From the NCBI GenBank assembly GCA_943704525.1, contig CALSCQ010002729.1:1-10546 (forward strand): DNA of 10,546 nucleotides. The letters run 5' to 3'. Source of the DNA: Pigoraptor vietnamica. Its lineage: Eukaryota; Opisthokonta; Filasterea. Numbering within the stretch: the first letter of the stretch is position 1; each line of letters opens with the position of its first letter. The notes below the pieces were generated by a model, which worked only from the letters and a program-made list of their open reading frames with translations, was not told where the DNA came from and made no database searches. Shown here in pieces: positions 1 to 7,719 of this stretch. Position numbers and translations under genes: made by a program.

Positions 1-2
1 CG

Positions 3-24
3 CCCCCCCCCCCCCCCCCCCCCC
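3..24. repeat. poly-C homopolymer at left edge
   Basis: There are 22 consecutive C starting two bases from the window start. The right edge also ends in C. This is probably where the assembly broke rather than a biological end. No telomere-type repeat is present. Confidence 0.9.
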
Positions 25-36
25 GCCCGGTCTCTT

Positions 37-51
37 ACACACACACACACA
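37..51. repeat. short (AC)n microsatellite
   Basis: This is a pure AC dinucleotide tract just inside the left edge. It probably lies in the intron upstream of the exon beginning at 107. Confidence 0.85.
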
Positions 52-106
52 ATGAACGCGTGCGCTTGCGCTGTTTGTTCGCCTCATTGATATCCTCTCC
101 ACGCAG

Positions 107-207
107 AGCCCAAAACCAACCTGGCAGCGAACCACGCTTACTGGCGCTCGAAACTAGAGGCCCCTCCGGCGCCGGCGCCGGTGCGTCCGTCGGACTCAGC
201 CGTGTGA
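107..207 (+). CDS. Probable last exon of an unidentified gene (partial, 5' part off the left edge)
   Basis: A pyrimidine-rich stretch ends in ACGCAG at 101-106, the same acceptor type used by the other genes here. The following reading frame stays open for 32 codons and ends in TGA at 205-207. The encoded tail runs from PKTNLAANHAYWRSKLEAP through an Ala/Pro-rich segment to a Ser/Asp/Val end, with mostly G or C at third positions as in the recognised exons. There is no ATG in it, so it would be a terminal exon whose upstream exons lie outside the window. I do not recognise the protein. It would converge on WDR12, with about 94 bases between the two stop codons. An alternative acceptor two bases downstream (AG at 107-108) is possible. 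It could be chance, because the exon is short. Confidence 0.42.
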
Positions 208-301
208 CGTCGACAACGATGAATATAACTGTGTACATAATGCGAGCGGATGGCTATTGAGCGAGGGGGAAGCACGTGATGCAAGTGGCACTTTACTGCA
301 G

Positions 302-3300
302 TTACGAACCACCCGTTTTGGCGACCGAGCGGCCGACAGCGGCCACCGCGAGTGTGCAGTCATCGCCGCCGCTCATTATGAGCCCTGTTGACGACCAATC
401 GACGCAGAGCACCTGCGCAGGGTGACATCGGCACTTAGGCACGCTAACACGCACAGAACACGCACACGGAAGTGCTCGCACAAGCACAGCAAGGGCCCCG
501 CACGCGCGTGAAGATACAGTAGCCCACCTTAACCTTCGCGTCACGGCTAGAGTCGGTATAGAGCGGGATTTTGCTGCGAATGTCCCACAAACGGAGGGTG
601 CCGTCGTAGCCGCAAGACACAAGTTGTGGCTGTTGGGCGCTCGCCGCGGGCGACCAGGCGACGCCGGAAACCCAAGCGGTGTGCGAAGAGAGAGTGTGGC
701 GAATCACAGAGCCGTCTGTGTGCGCGTGAGAAGGGAAAGTAAAAACGTGAGACACAAATGAATTCTTTTTCGCAAACATGCAACGATTACAAGAGATACG
801 AAGGCTGAGCCACAACGCGAGCGAGGATCGTAGGAAGGCGGCGATAAACACAAAGCGGTCGCAAACTCCCACCTTTCGCGCGCGGATCCCACACACGGAT
901 TGCATTGTCGGTGTGTCCCGTCACGCAGAGGCCGAGCGCCTCCGAGCACGACATCGAGAGCACGCTTGAGGGACCCATCTGTGCGACATCAGAATTGAGA
1001 TGGAAGAAATGTCGCACGCCGAATCAGCACTGCGCACACATACGGACAGGCAAAACGCGCACATGTTACATATGCAACACGGAGACGCAAGCTCAAACCT
1101 TGCGCGAGCACGCGTGCGCACCATTGTATTCGTGTTGATGCCCGACTCGACGTCCCACAAGCGGACCGAATTGTCCCATCCAGCGCTGAAGATGAGTGCG
1201 GGACCCGGCCATGCCATGCAAGTCACGGGACCTGCGTGCCCCGACAGCGTTGCGAGGGGAGCCTGCGTGCAGATAGTGCAGTTAGACGCTGCACGGAGAC
1301 TAGAGAAACGGACACACACGGTATGTCAAGCGCGACAGAGCGAAACGAGAAGTATAAGTCCTTGAAACAGCACTGGATGGGGCGGCGCACCTTTGTTGAG
1401 ACCTTGTGCACGTTTGCGATGATTCGCTGCCGCTTGGCCGCGGGTTCCTCGCCGTCGTTTTCGGAGGGTGAAGGGTCCCACAGGATGATGGACTTGTCAA
1501 ACGACCCACTCGCGACCTGCACAGACGCCGGAACAGCTTAAATAGGCGATTGTCTCGACTAAACACAGTAAGGGGATGGAGAGAGCTTAATCATAGACGT
1601 GTGTCCATCGACTCCACTCAAGAGAGACGCAGCCCACGAGTCGAGAAGGACGGATGAAAGAGGGAGGAGGCAAGCGAGGTGTTGCAGTGCAAGAAACGCA
1701 CCCGTGAGCCGCTCGGGTTGACGGCGATGCAGTCGACAGACGCCGTATGTCCCTTGAAAACGCTCTGCGGAACGGCCTTGGCGCTGTTTGTTGAGATCTG
1801 CGATGGGGTGAGGGTGGGAGTTAGCGGAGCAGATTCCGTACATCTGTGTCGTGTCGCACACTGAAAGCCGCAGAGCGGCCCATGGTGTGCGAGCACACAA
1901 GAACAGCGCTGGCACAAGGGCAAGCCCAGAACTTAAGCGCACCTTCCACGACCTCATCGTCAGGTCCTGTGAGCCCGAAATGCACACCGAATTGCGCCCG
2001 TCGGCGTCTGAAGGGGGGGGTTCGGTATCAGACAAGGTCAAGGCGGAATCCCCACACGCACTTCAGTATGGCCTCTCCCCTTTCCCTCTCCCCTTCTGCC
2101 TCTCCGCTTCCACAGGCACACTCGCAGACTGACACGCAGACGCATACGGGCAATGCAAGCCACACACACTTCAGTATGGCCTTTCGCTCTCCCCACTTCA
2201 GTATGGCCGTCTGACTCATCTCTCGCACACGTGCCGTCTAAAATTCAAGCCGATCCGACACCGCCTTCCTCCCAACACCGCACACGCACACGCATAGGCA
2301 CACGCACACACGCACACGGGCAACACAAAGCTATAGTCCCCTCTTAGATATGCGACAGTGTTGCGTTCCCGAGAGACACTAATGGTTGCAAGACAACTTT
2401 CGATACCCACTGTCGGCAATCCACGTGACCGCCTTCACGGGCGCCTCGTGTCCCTCCGCCGCAACAAAGCAACCGCCGGCCTCCGTCCAACCGCGCACAA
2501 CACCATCATACGATCCCGTCAAGAACGGCCTACGGCGCGCAGGGGCAGCACATGAGTGAAGATTTCAATTCATCTGCACACACTCACATTCATACACATA
2601 CCACACACGCACGCGCACACACAGACACACACACACACACACACACAAACACCAACACAAGAAGCACGCAACCGTCCAACAGTCAAATTAACACACACAC
2701 ACAAACACCAACACAAGAAGCACGCAGCCGTCCAACTGTCAAATAATAAGACGCACCCATGTCGACCGCCCGCAACGCAGCTGACCCAGTCGTCGTGCTT
2801 CAGATGCACCGGCTCAGAGGGTGGCGCAGTCGCCTCCACATATTCAAGCTCAAGGACTTCTTCCTGCTCATACGTCTCAAGTGAGAGCACATAGACACAC
2901 ACCCTCTTCAGCGCACACACACACACACCCTCACACACGCGCATACAAGATCAGTATCAAGTCGCACACAACAATACACGCACCCGCGAAAACTGGTTCT
3001 GTTCAATGTAAGTGTCCAGCGATGTCCTCAGAAATTCGCCGTTCACAAGAATGTCAAAAGGCACGGGATCCGCAGCTGCAGGGAGCCACATTTCGCCATT
3101 AATCACCAACCCATGCGATTCAAAGTTCCCCCCAAAAAGACTGCCATGTGTTCCGCATGCCACCGTTCGTCCCCGCATGCCACATCCACTGACCTCGCCC
3201 GAGAAGGTGGTTGACGACCTCGCTGAGGCCGTACCGCTTCAAGCGCACGGGGACGGCGACGGGCCGATCCGTGACCGTGTGCGCCGACTGCCGCGTCACG

Positions 3301-3344
3301 AACTTCACCTGGACGGTGCGCTCGTCCATCGCAGCGTCCGCCAT
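302..3344 (-). CDS. WDR12: Ribosome biogenesis protein WDR12/Ytm1, 11 exons, 433 aa
   Basis: Exons on the - strand, 5' to 3': 3344-3194, 3075-2984, 2863-2757, 2529-2411, 2007-1943, 1797-1702, 1516-1391, 1262-1122, 978-873, 715-528 and 412-302, with TAA at 302-304. All junctions are GT-AG and in phase, giving 433 aa against 423 in human WDR12. Residues about 10-95 are the N-terminal ubiquitin-like NLE domain (VQVKFVT, RYGLSEVVNHLL, LDTYIEQNQFS, ELEYVE). Seven WD40 blades follow; visible signatures include GSYDGVVRGW, GSQDLTMRSW, GSFDKSIILW, GWDNSVRLW, HTDNAIRVW and GYDGTLRLWD. A basic, polar loop with AAKRQR in exon 7 sits where human WDR12 has its lysine/arginine-rich insertion. In the family, Ytm1/WDR12 joins Erb1/BOP1 and Nop7/PES1 (PeBoW) in 27S/32S pre-rRNA processing, and its ubiquitin-like domain docks on the AAA ATPase Rea1/MDN1 in the nucleolus. 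The start ATG is followed by G. The last blade is terminated early, with a short Ala/Gly/Ser tail. Introns are 115-403 nt. Confidence 0.96.
2059..2208. repeat. Three direct copies of a 15-mer in WDR12 intron 4
   Basis: CACTTCAGTATGGCC occurs without mismatch at 2059-2073, 2167-2181 and 2194-2208. All three lie inside the largest WDR12 intron (2008-2410), near its acceptor end in transcript order. In the transcript the unit reads GGCCATACTGAAGTG, which contains a branch-site-like ATACTGA. The flanks (CTCTCCCC, CACACA) are partly shared, so these may be remnants of a longer duplicated unit. Confidence 0.9.
2574..2647. repeat. CA-rich microsatellite in WDR12 intron 3
   Basis: The tract is CA-rich with scattered CG interruptions, and is pure (AC)n at 2625-2647. 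In the WDR12 transcript it reads as (UG)n. Confidence 0.85.
2646..2746. repeat. 56-bp tandem duplication in WDR12 intron 3
   Basis: The segment 2646-2690 is repeated at 2702-2746, an offset of exactly 56 bases. Both copies contain CACCAACACAAGAAGCACGC and a GTCCAAC-GTCAAAT block. I see only two substitutions, in the AACCG/AGCCG and ACAGTC/ACTGTC stretches. The copies abut the CA microsatellite and the second ends about 10 bases from the splice donor at 2756, so replication slippage starting in the CA tract is the simplest origin. Confidence 0.9.
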
Positions 3345-3759
3345 CGTTGCACGCGACTAATGTGACGACGCGCCGCCGCACAGAAAGTAAAAGCGTGGCT
3401 GGGGTTTGAGCTCGACACGTTCTAAAAGCTCCCACGTGCAAGGTTTGTTACGTCAGGGGTACTAATCTGATTATTGTTACGTTCCGTTACACTTACTATA
3501 AGCGAGATCTCGCTTAATTTGTAATGCTTTGCCGAGATCTCGCCAACATGCCAATCCACATTCCAAACCGCTGGTTGCGGGGTACCATTCGTCACACGCA
3601 CACGCGCGCACACGCACACGCACACACCACACGCACGCAGCACGCGCGCCCTCTTCCCTCCATAAATGCAGCTACAAGAGACATGAGTTGATTGTATTCA
3701 CCATCTCTCATTCACTCCCCATATACGACGTGCGTTGAAAGTCTCAAACCGATCTGAGA
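3345..3759. promoter_or_regulatory. Divergent WDR12/TXNDC9 promoter region
   Basis: About 415 bases separate the two start codons. The region holds a CACGTG box (3433-3438), two copies of TTGTTACGT (3445-3453 and 3474-3482, 29 bases apart), two palindromic CGAGATCTCG elements 30 bases apart, a CCAAT box (3551-3555), a CA/CG-rich tract (about 3595-3650) and an AT-rich CATAAATG at about 3660 that could act as a TATA-like element for TXNDC9. No convincing exon lies here. The activity and direction of each motif are inferred. Confidence 0.6.
3499..3542. promoter_or_regulatory. Paired palindromes with CGAGATCTCG core
   Basis: TAAGCGAGATCTCGCTTA at 3499-3516 is a perfect 18-bp palindrome. Its central ten bases recur exactly at 3533-3542, one 30-base step away (about three helical turns). 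Two copies of a dyad-symmetric element in a divergent promoter look like binding sites for a dimeric factor. I did not find the core elsewhere in the window. Confidence 0.6.
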
Positions 3760-5300
3760 ATGACCCTGTACCAGACTGCCAGGTGCGCCCCTTTCTCCGC
3801 GATGTGACCCTCAATGCGATGCGTCTGAAGGAAATTGTGTGGTTGTTGCGATCGACCGCCACTGACGTTTTGCCTTCCTTCTCCTGCCTCTCCCGCGCTC
3901 TCGTAAACATTTCAACCGACGTATTGCAGGGAGTGAGTATCTGCTAGAGATTGGTTTGCTGCATCTTTTCGCCTTGGTATGACACAAAGATCCAGGTGCA
4001 TCTCTCTTACTCTGTTCGTTTGCTGCAGTGCGGAGAATGTGCTCAAGGACACGACGCTTGCCGAGGACGAGCTCCTCGACGAACTGGATGCCGACGACGT
4101 GCCCGCCAGCATCCGCGAGGCCCGCCTTGCGCAGCTGAGGAACGAGTGGGTCATCGAACGCTCGCGTTGTTTCCTGTCTGTGCTTGCCGAATAAGCGCAC
4201 GGGTGTTGTATACTCGTTCGTCGAAACGAAAAAGAAAACCGTACGACTCGTTCTCCACGTTACGACGTTTTTTTTTTTTTGCGCAGCCTTTTTACCGTCC
4301 TTCTCTCTGTGACTTCTCAGGATGAGCCAGCTGAAGAACATGCAGCAGAGCGCGCACGGCGTGTACGAGGAGCTCTCGTTCGAGAAGGCGTTCCTCCAGG
4401 TGACGACGACGACCAAGCTCGTCGTGTGCCACTTTTACCACCCGGACTTTAAGCGGTGCAAGATTGTCGACGCCCACTTGGAGGTACGAGTGACTTTGCG
4501 CGTGTGTGGCGTGGGTCCGTGGATGGGGCGTGCCAGTTGACTCTGCGGAGATTAGCAATAGGCGCTGGTTTTATTCGAATTGTTTGAATGTGTGGAGTTT
4601 GTTGTCGCGCACTTCTCTCTGCTTCGTCCACATTTTATACGAATCAATTGACGCGCACTGTCTGCGGCATGCGGTCGCTCTCTTCTCCCTCTTAGCACAC
4701 GTCCATGTATGATGTTGATGCAATCCCTCTCCCTCTCCTCTTCTCCTCACCACACGACTGTGACTTTAGCTGATCCCACACTCTCCCTCCCTCTCTCCTC
4801 CCTTCCTCACCACACGACTGTGACTTTAGCTGATCCGACACTCTCCATCCTCACGCAGGCGCTCGCAAAGAAGCACTTCAAGACAAAGTTTTGCAAGCTG
4901 AACGTCGAAATTGCGGGCTTTTTCGTGGAGAAGCTCAAGATCAAAGTGCTCCCCGCCGTGTACTCGTTCATGAACGGCATCGTGTGCGACAAGTGGGTCC
5001 CTGTCTTTGTGTTGTACGAGCGTTTGTAGTTCGTCCCTTGCTCTGATTGTTCTCTCTGGCGTCGATGTCAACGACACCATTGTACATTGCGCCTCTGTCG
5101 TATGCGATATGTGTCTGCACACACACTCGTGTGATAGTCCATCGCTCCCTTTGAGTTTTGCTGTTACTTGCGCTGACTCACGTACTTGTTTTGTCGCTTT
5201 AGAATTATCGGCTTTGAGGACTTTGGCAACAGGGACAATTTCACAACGGCGGAGATGGAGGAGCGACTCGCCGTGTCAGGTAAAGGAGCACTTGCACCGT

Positions 5301-5356
<56 letters not shown>

Positions 5357-5579
5357 TCATGACACTGTTAGAACATGCGACACACGCGCACGCACAAACA
5401 CACACACGTACAGAGGCAGATACGCTCACACTCACACGCACTGTGGTCCGTGTCTGCTGTGCTAATGCGATGTCGTCCCTGTTGCAGGCATTCTCGATCC
5501 CGAGGGCAAGAAGCCGCAAAAGAAGTCAAAGTCCATCTTCGGCTTTGACGAGGTCGATCGGGACTCTGATTCTGACTAG
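3760..5579 (+). CDS. TXNDC9: Thioredoxin domain-containing protein 9 (phosducin-like, Plp1 type), 6 exons, 201 aa
   Basis: Exons: 3760-3782 (tentative), 4029-4145, 4321-4483, 4859-4992, 5203-5279 and 5488-5579, with TAG at 5577-5579. Phases agree throughout. The order matches TXNDC9: an acidic N-terminal helix (LAEDELLDELDADD, then REARLAQLR), an EELSFEKAFLQV segment, and a thioredoxin fold with VVCHFYHPDFKRCKIVDAHL, KTKFCKLNVE and KIKVLPAVYSF. The cis-proline is present but the redox CxxC is replaced by a single Cys in RCK, as in this family. GFEDFGNRDNFTTAEMEERL is the family signature, and the Lys-rich, DSDSD-ending tail is also typical. Family role: binds the CCT/TRiC chaperonin and modulates actin and tubulin folding in the cytosol; not a disulfide reductase. 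The preferred start at 3760 gives MTLYQTA joined through AG|GTGCGC to a strong acceptor at 4028. The alternative is an unspliced start at ATG 3979, which reads MTQRSRCISL through what looks like a polypyrimidine tract. Confidence 0.93.
4744..4850. repeat. 60-bp tandem duplication at the 3' end of TXNDC9 intron 3
   Basis: Bases 4744-4790 and 4804-4850 are identical except at two positions, with an offset of exactly 60. Each copy carries GTGACTTTAGCTGATCC followed by a C/T-rich tract, so a branch-site-like TGAC or CTGAT and a TTTAG possible acceptor are both present twice. The acceptor used (CGCAG ending at 4858) lies directly after the second copy. Confidence 0.92.
5302..5353. repeat. (CA)26 microsatellite in TXNDC9 intron 5
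   Basis: This is a pure CA tract starting about 20 bases after the GTAAAG splice donor. CA-rich imperfect sequence continues to about 5440. It reads as (CA)n in the transcript. Confidence 0.95.
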
Positions 5580-5808
5580 GGCAACGGCGCTCGTCTGAAA
5601 AAAGAACAACACATCTGCACATATCGCTGCGTGCGTCGCGTGCGTCTCTCTTGCGTGCATCAAATACGCGTACTCGCTCTTGCCATGCATCGCGTGTCTC
5701 CCCCCTCCAAGTTCGCGACTGTATCGATTCTCATCAGCTAGAGGTGCCTCGCACTCGCTACCGCGCGCACACATATACGCTGCCTTAGACTCAATAATGC
5801 ACACAACT

Positions 5809-5848
<40 letters not shown>

Positions 5849-5910
5849 TACGCATAAGCGGTTAGGGATAGAGCACACCATTGCAGTCGCACACCACATC
5901 CACAGCCGTT
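5580..5910. other. Convergent 3' gap between TXNDC9 and COMMD9
   Basis: Two stop codons face each other across 331 bases. A (CA)n tract (5809-5824) runs directly into (GA)12 (5825-5848). I see no exon and no clear AATAAA on either strand, so the polyadenylation signals must be divergent or the 3' UTRs very short. Confidence 0.7.
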
Positions 5911-6106
5911 TCATTTCGCAACCGACGACAACTGGTCGCGGATCTTGCCGAGGCCATCGAGCATCGTATCGAGCGTCTCCTTGTTGAGCTCGAAATTCAC
6001 CGCGCGCACTGCGGGAACAGTGTCCGTGCGCGTCGGAATGTCCCGCACCTGGAACAAAGAAAAAACAGAGTCATTCGTTCGAAGTCTACACCCGCACGCA
6101 TGTCGC

Positions 6107-6142
<36 letters not shown>

Positions 6143-6196
6143 TGCACACACATACACACACGCGCGCGCATGCACACACACACACACACAAACACG

Positions 6197-6228
<32 letters not shown>

Positions 6229-6558
6229 CAAACACGCAACACAGTGGTCTCCAATACGCGAGCAACGACTTCCACGCCTACGTTCCCCGCACAAGCAATG
6301 CGCGACAAATGCCACGCGGTGCACGCACCCTCATCTGCACAAGCACCGTCGGCTGCGACATGCGAGACAGTGAATCAGACGCCGTCTTGATGTCAATGCG
6401 CCAGTCAAAGTCCTCGAGCTTCGGCAGCGAAATCTGCGGCGACGAAGGAGGCGTATATGTCGGATGAGCTCAAATCATAGTGTCCATTGACCACAATAGT
6501 CGGTGTAAGGGCACATGGACGCGTGCATGCACACATTCAGCGCAACCCACTGCACACG

Positions 6559-6638
<80 letters not shown>

Positions 6639-7275
6639 ACCGCACACTGACCTGGTTCGCAAGCAACGCCGCTCGCCATGCTGGCACGTGCTCCGAAATG
6701 ACGACTGTGACGAGGCGAATGAGGTTCTTGTGCATTCCCTCGGGAAACATCGACGCAATCTCCTCAGGCGACCGACCCTCGAAGAGGGCGTCGTCAATCA
6801 ATGCATGCGCGGCACTGCATAGCTGCGTCGTGAATGCACAAACGCCGTCAGGACGCAATTGCGCAATCCCAGCTCCGCCCGCGCACGCAGCACACGCCGC
6901 CCCAAGAGAAATAGTAAAAGACAGACAGACAACACGCACGATGCACACAATTCGCACAAGGGCGTCTATGATTTTCTGACAATTCGTAGCAGTTCCCGCT
7001 TCTTCGCTCTATCGCGGTGGGAAAGAAAATCACCTGCTCGACCTGAGCCTTTTCAACCCCGAGGTCTGTCGCACATTGCTGCACGTACGCAGCAGGAAGT
7101 CCCCGCGTCGCGCCACGGTGACGAAATACAGCCTCGAAGACTGGAGAAGAGAGGAAAAGATGAGGAATTTTTGGACTGCGCTAAGACAAAAATACGAATA
7201 CCCACATGCAACGACGAACTCTTTCGAAGGCGCTTTGAGCAGGTGAGAAAGCGCTGCCGCGTCCTCGGCGTCCAT
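5911..7275 (-). CDS. COMMD9: COMM domain-containing protein 9, 5 exons, 196 aa
   Basis: Exons on the - strand, 5' to 3': 7275-7206, 7140-7034, 6822-6652, 6433-6329 and 6048-5911, with TGA at 5911-5913. The total of 196 aa compares with 198 in human COMMD9, and all phases match. The N-terminal helical domain begins MDAEDAAALSHLLKAPSKEF, close to the family start (LLKASSKD in human). MFPEGMHKNL and EHVPAWRAALLANQ follow. The COMM domain begins ISLPKLEDFDWRIDIKT, with the conserved Trp and the SDSLSRM segment, and the end is KETLDTMLDGLGKIRDQLSS, nearly identical to animal COMMD9. Family role: COMMD1-10 form a ring that, with CCDC22 and CCDC93, makes the CCC part of Commander, which works with retriever in recycling membrane cargo from endosomes. 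No Commander partner is visible nearby. The gene shares a divergent promoter with the + strand region starting near 7720. Introns 3 and 4 are largely microsatellite. Confidence 0.96.
6110..6241. repeat. Compound CA microsatellite in COMMD9 intron 4
   Basis: The tract is (CA)n with CG and AAA interruptions, including an alternating CGCGCGCG stretch. It fills about half of the 280-base intron and reads as (UG)n in the transcript. Confidence 0.9.
6563..6634. repeat. (CA)36 microsatellite next to the COMMD9 intron 3 donor
   Basis: This is an uninterrupted CA tract of about 72 bases. In the transcript it is (UG)36, beginning 17 bases downstream of the GTCAGT donor at 6651. It fills a third of the 218-base intron. 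Confidence 0.95.
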
Positions 7276-7423
7276 TCTGTGTGTGTCGGAAGCGTGCGCT
7301 TGCGCTCGCGCATCCTTTTGCGCTTGAATGAAAAAATGTGCAAGCCAACGGCCCACAACAACACGTGAGGTCACATGATCTACTCACGTGCCATCCGCTT
7401 GGCATGTTACCGTGTCCGGGTGT

Positions 7424-7526
7424 TCCCATTGGCCCATTTTTCTGCTCACGAGGTCTCCCCAAATTGTGTATGGGGTTTGCCATTGAAAATGGGCTTTTTA
7501 ACTGGCTGGAATAGCAACCAATGGGA
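7424..7526. promoter_or_regulatory. Inverted pair of CCAAT boxes
   Basis: TCCCATTGG (7424-7432) and CCAATGGGA (7518-7526) are exact reverse complements, 94 bases apart. CCAAT boxes in opposite orientation are typical of NF-Y-bound bidirectional promoters in other eukaryotes. That NF-Y acts here is an inference. Confidence 0.5.
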
Positions 7527-7585
7527 GAGCGATGGCTGAGGGCGACGTCACGCGCCCACACTGGCACACATCGCGTTCCAGCCAA

Positions 7586-7621
7586 CGCGAAATCCTCCCG
7601 CGAAAACGCTCCCTCGCGAAA
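7586..7621 (+). promoter_or_regulatory. Triple CGCGAAA cluster (SCB/E2F-like)
   Basis: CGCGAAA occurs at 7586-7592, 7599-7605 and 7615-7621. The middle copy extends to TCCCGCGAAA, which resembles the E2F consensus, and CGCGAAA also resembles the yeast SBF site. Such clusters usually mark genes switched on at G1/S. They lie on the side nearer the + strand coding region, which may therefore be cell-cycle regulated. Confidence 0.45.
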
Positions 7622-7719
7622 ATCACGCAGCAATCAACACTGACGTTCGCGCCGTGGCGACCTTTCTTGCAAATCTGAAACATCGCAAGAAAATCGGCCT
7701 CAAATTGTGAGAAGAATCG

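Larger units (their letters stand above)
7276..7719. promoter_or_regulatory. Divergent promoter region upstream of COMMD9
   Basis: About 440 bases separate the COMMD9 ATG from the start of the + strand reading frame. It contains inverted CCAAT boxes, GACGTCAC at about 7544 (CRE-like), a cluster of three CGCGAAA motifs and a 9-bp inverted repeat, GCCCATTTT (7432-7440) against AAAATGGGC (7486-7494). A - strand frame (7809 down to 7498) stays open through part of it, but its product matches nothing I know and I do not call it. A short + strand frame from the ATG near 7532 is also open for 48 codons; I cannot support it as a gene. Confidence 0.55.

Noticed and set aside
1-60. Telomere at the left end
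   Set aside because: Only homopolymer C and AC repeats are present, with no telomere unit such as CCCTAA or CCCTAAA.
979-1017. Extending WDR12 exon 9 upstream through MRHFFHLNSDVAQ
   Set aside because: That frame has a stop just upstream and its start is GTG. An acceptor CACAG directly before 978 gives a protein with exactly the spacing of human WDR12.
3735-3947. Upstream frame ending at a canonical GTGAGT donor (3934) as TXNDC9 exon 1
   Set aside because: Its phase does not match the exon at 4029, and the frame that would match has a TAA shortly upstream and no ATG. A 5' UTR exon remains possible.
3979-4028. ATG 3979 as the TXNDC9 start without an upstream intron
   Set aside because: It would translate a pyrimidine-rich tract ending in TGCAG, a good 3' splice site, as ISLTLFVCC. 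The start at 3760 joined by an in-phase donor fits better, though it is not proven.
5007-5465. Long + frame with His/Thr repeats across the CA microsatellite
   Set aside because: It is open only because (CA)n reads as His-Thr. It lies across the end of TXNDC9 exon 4, an intron, exon 5 and the next intron, in the wrong frame for the exons.
5881-6390. Frames of His-Thr or Val-Cys repeats in the COMMD9 intron region
   Set aside because: They are microsatellite translation on both strands, running through COMMD9 introns and exons in non-coding frames.
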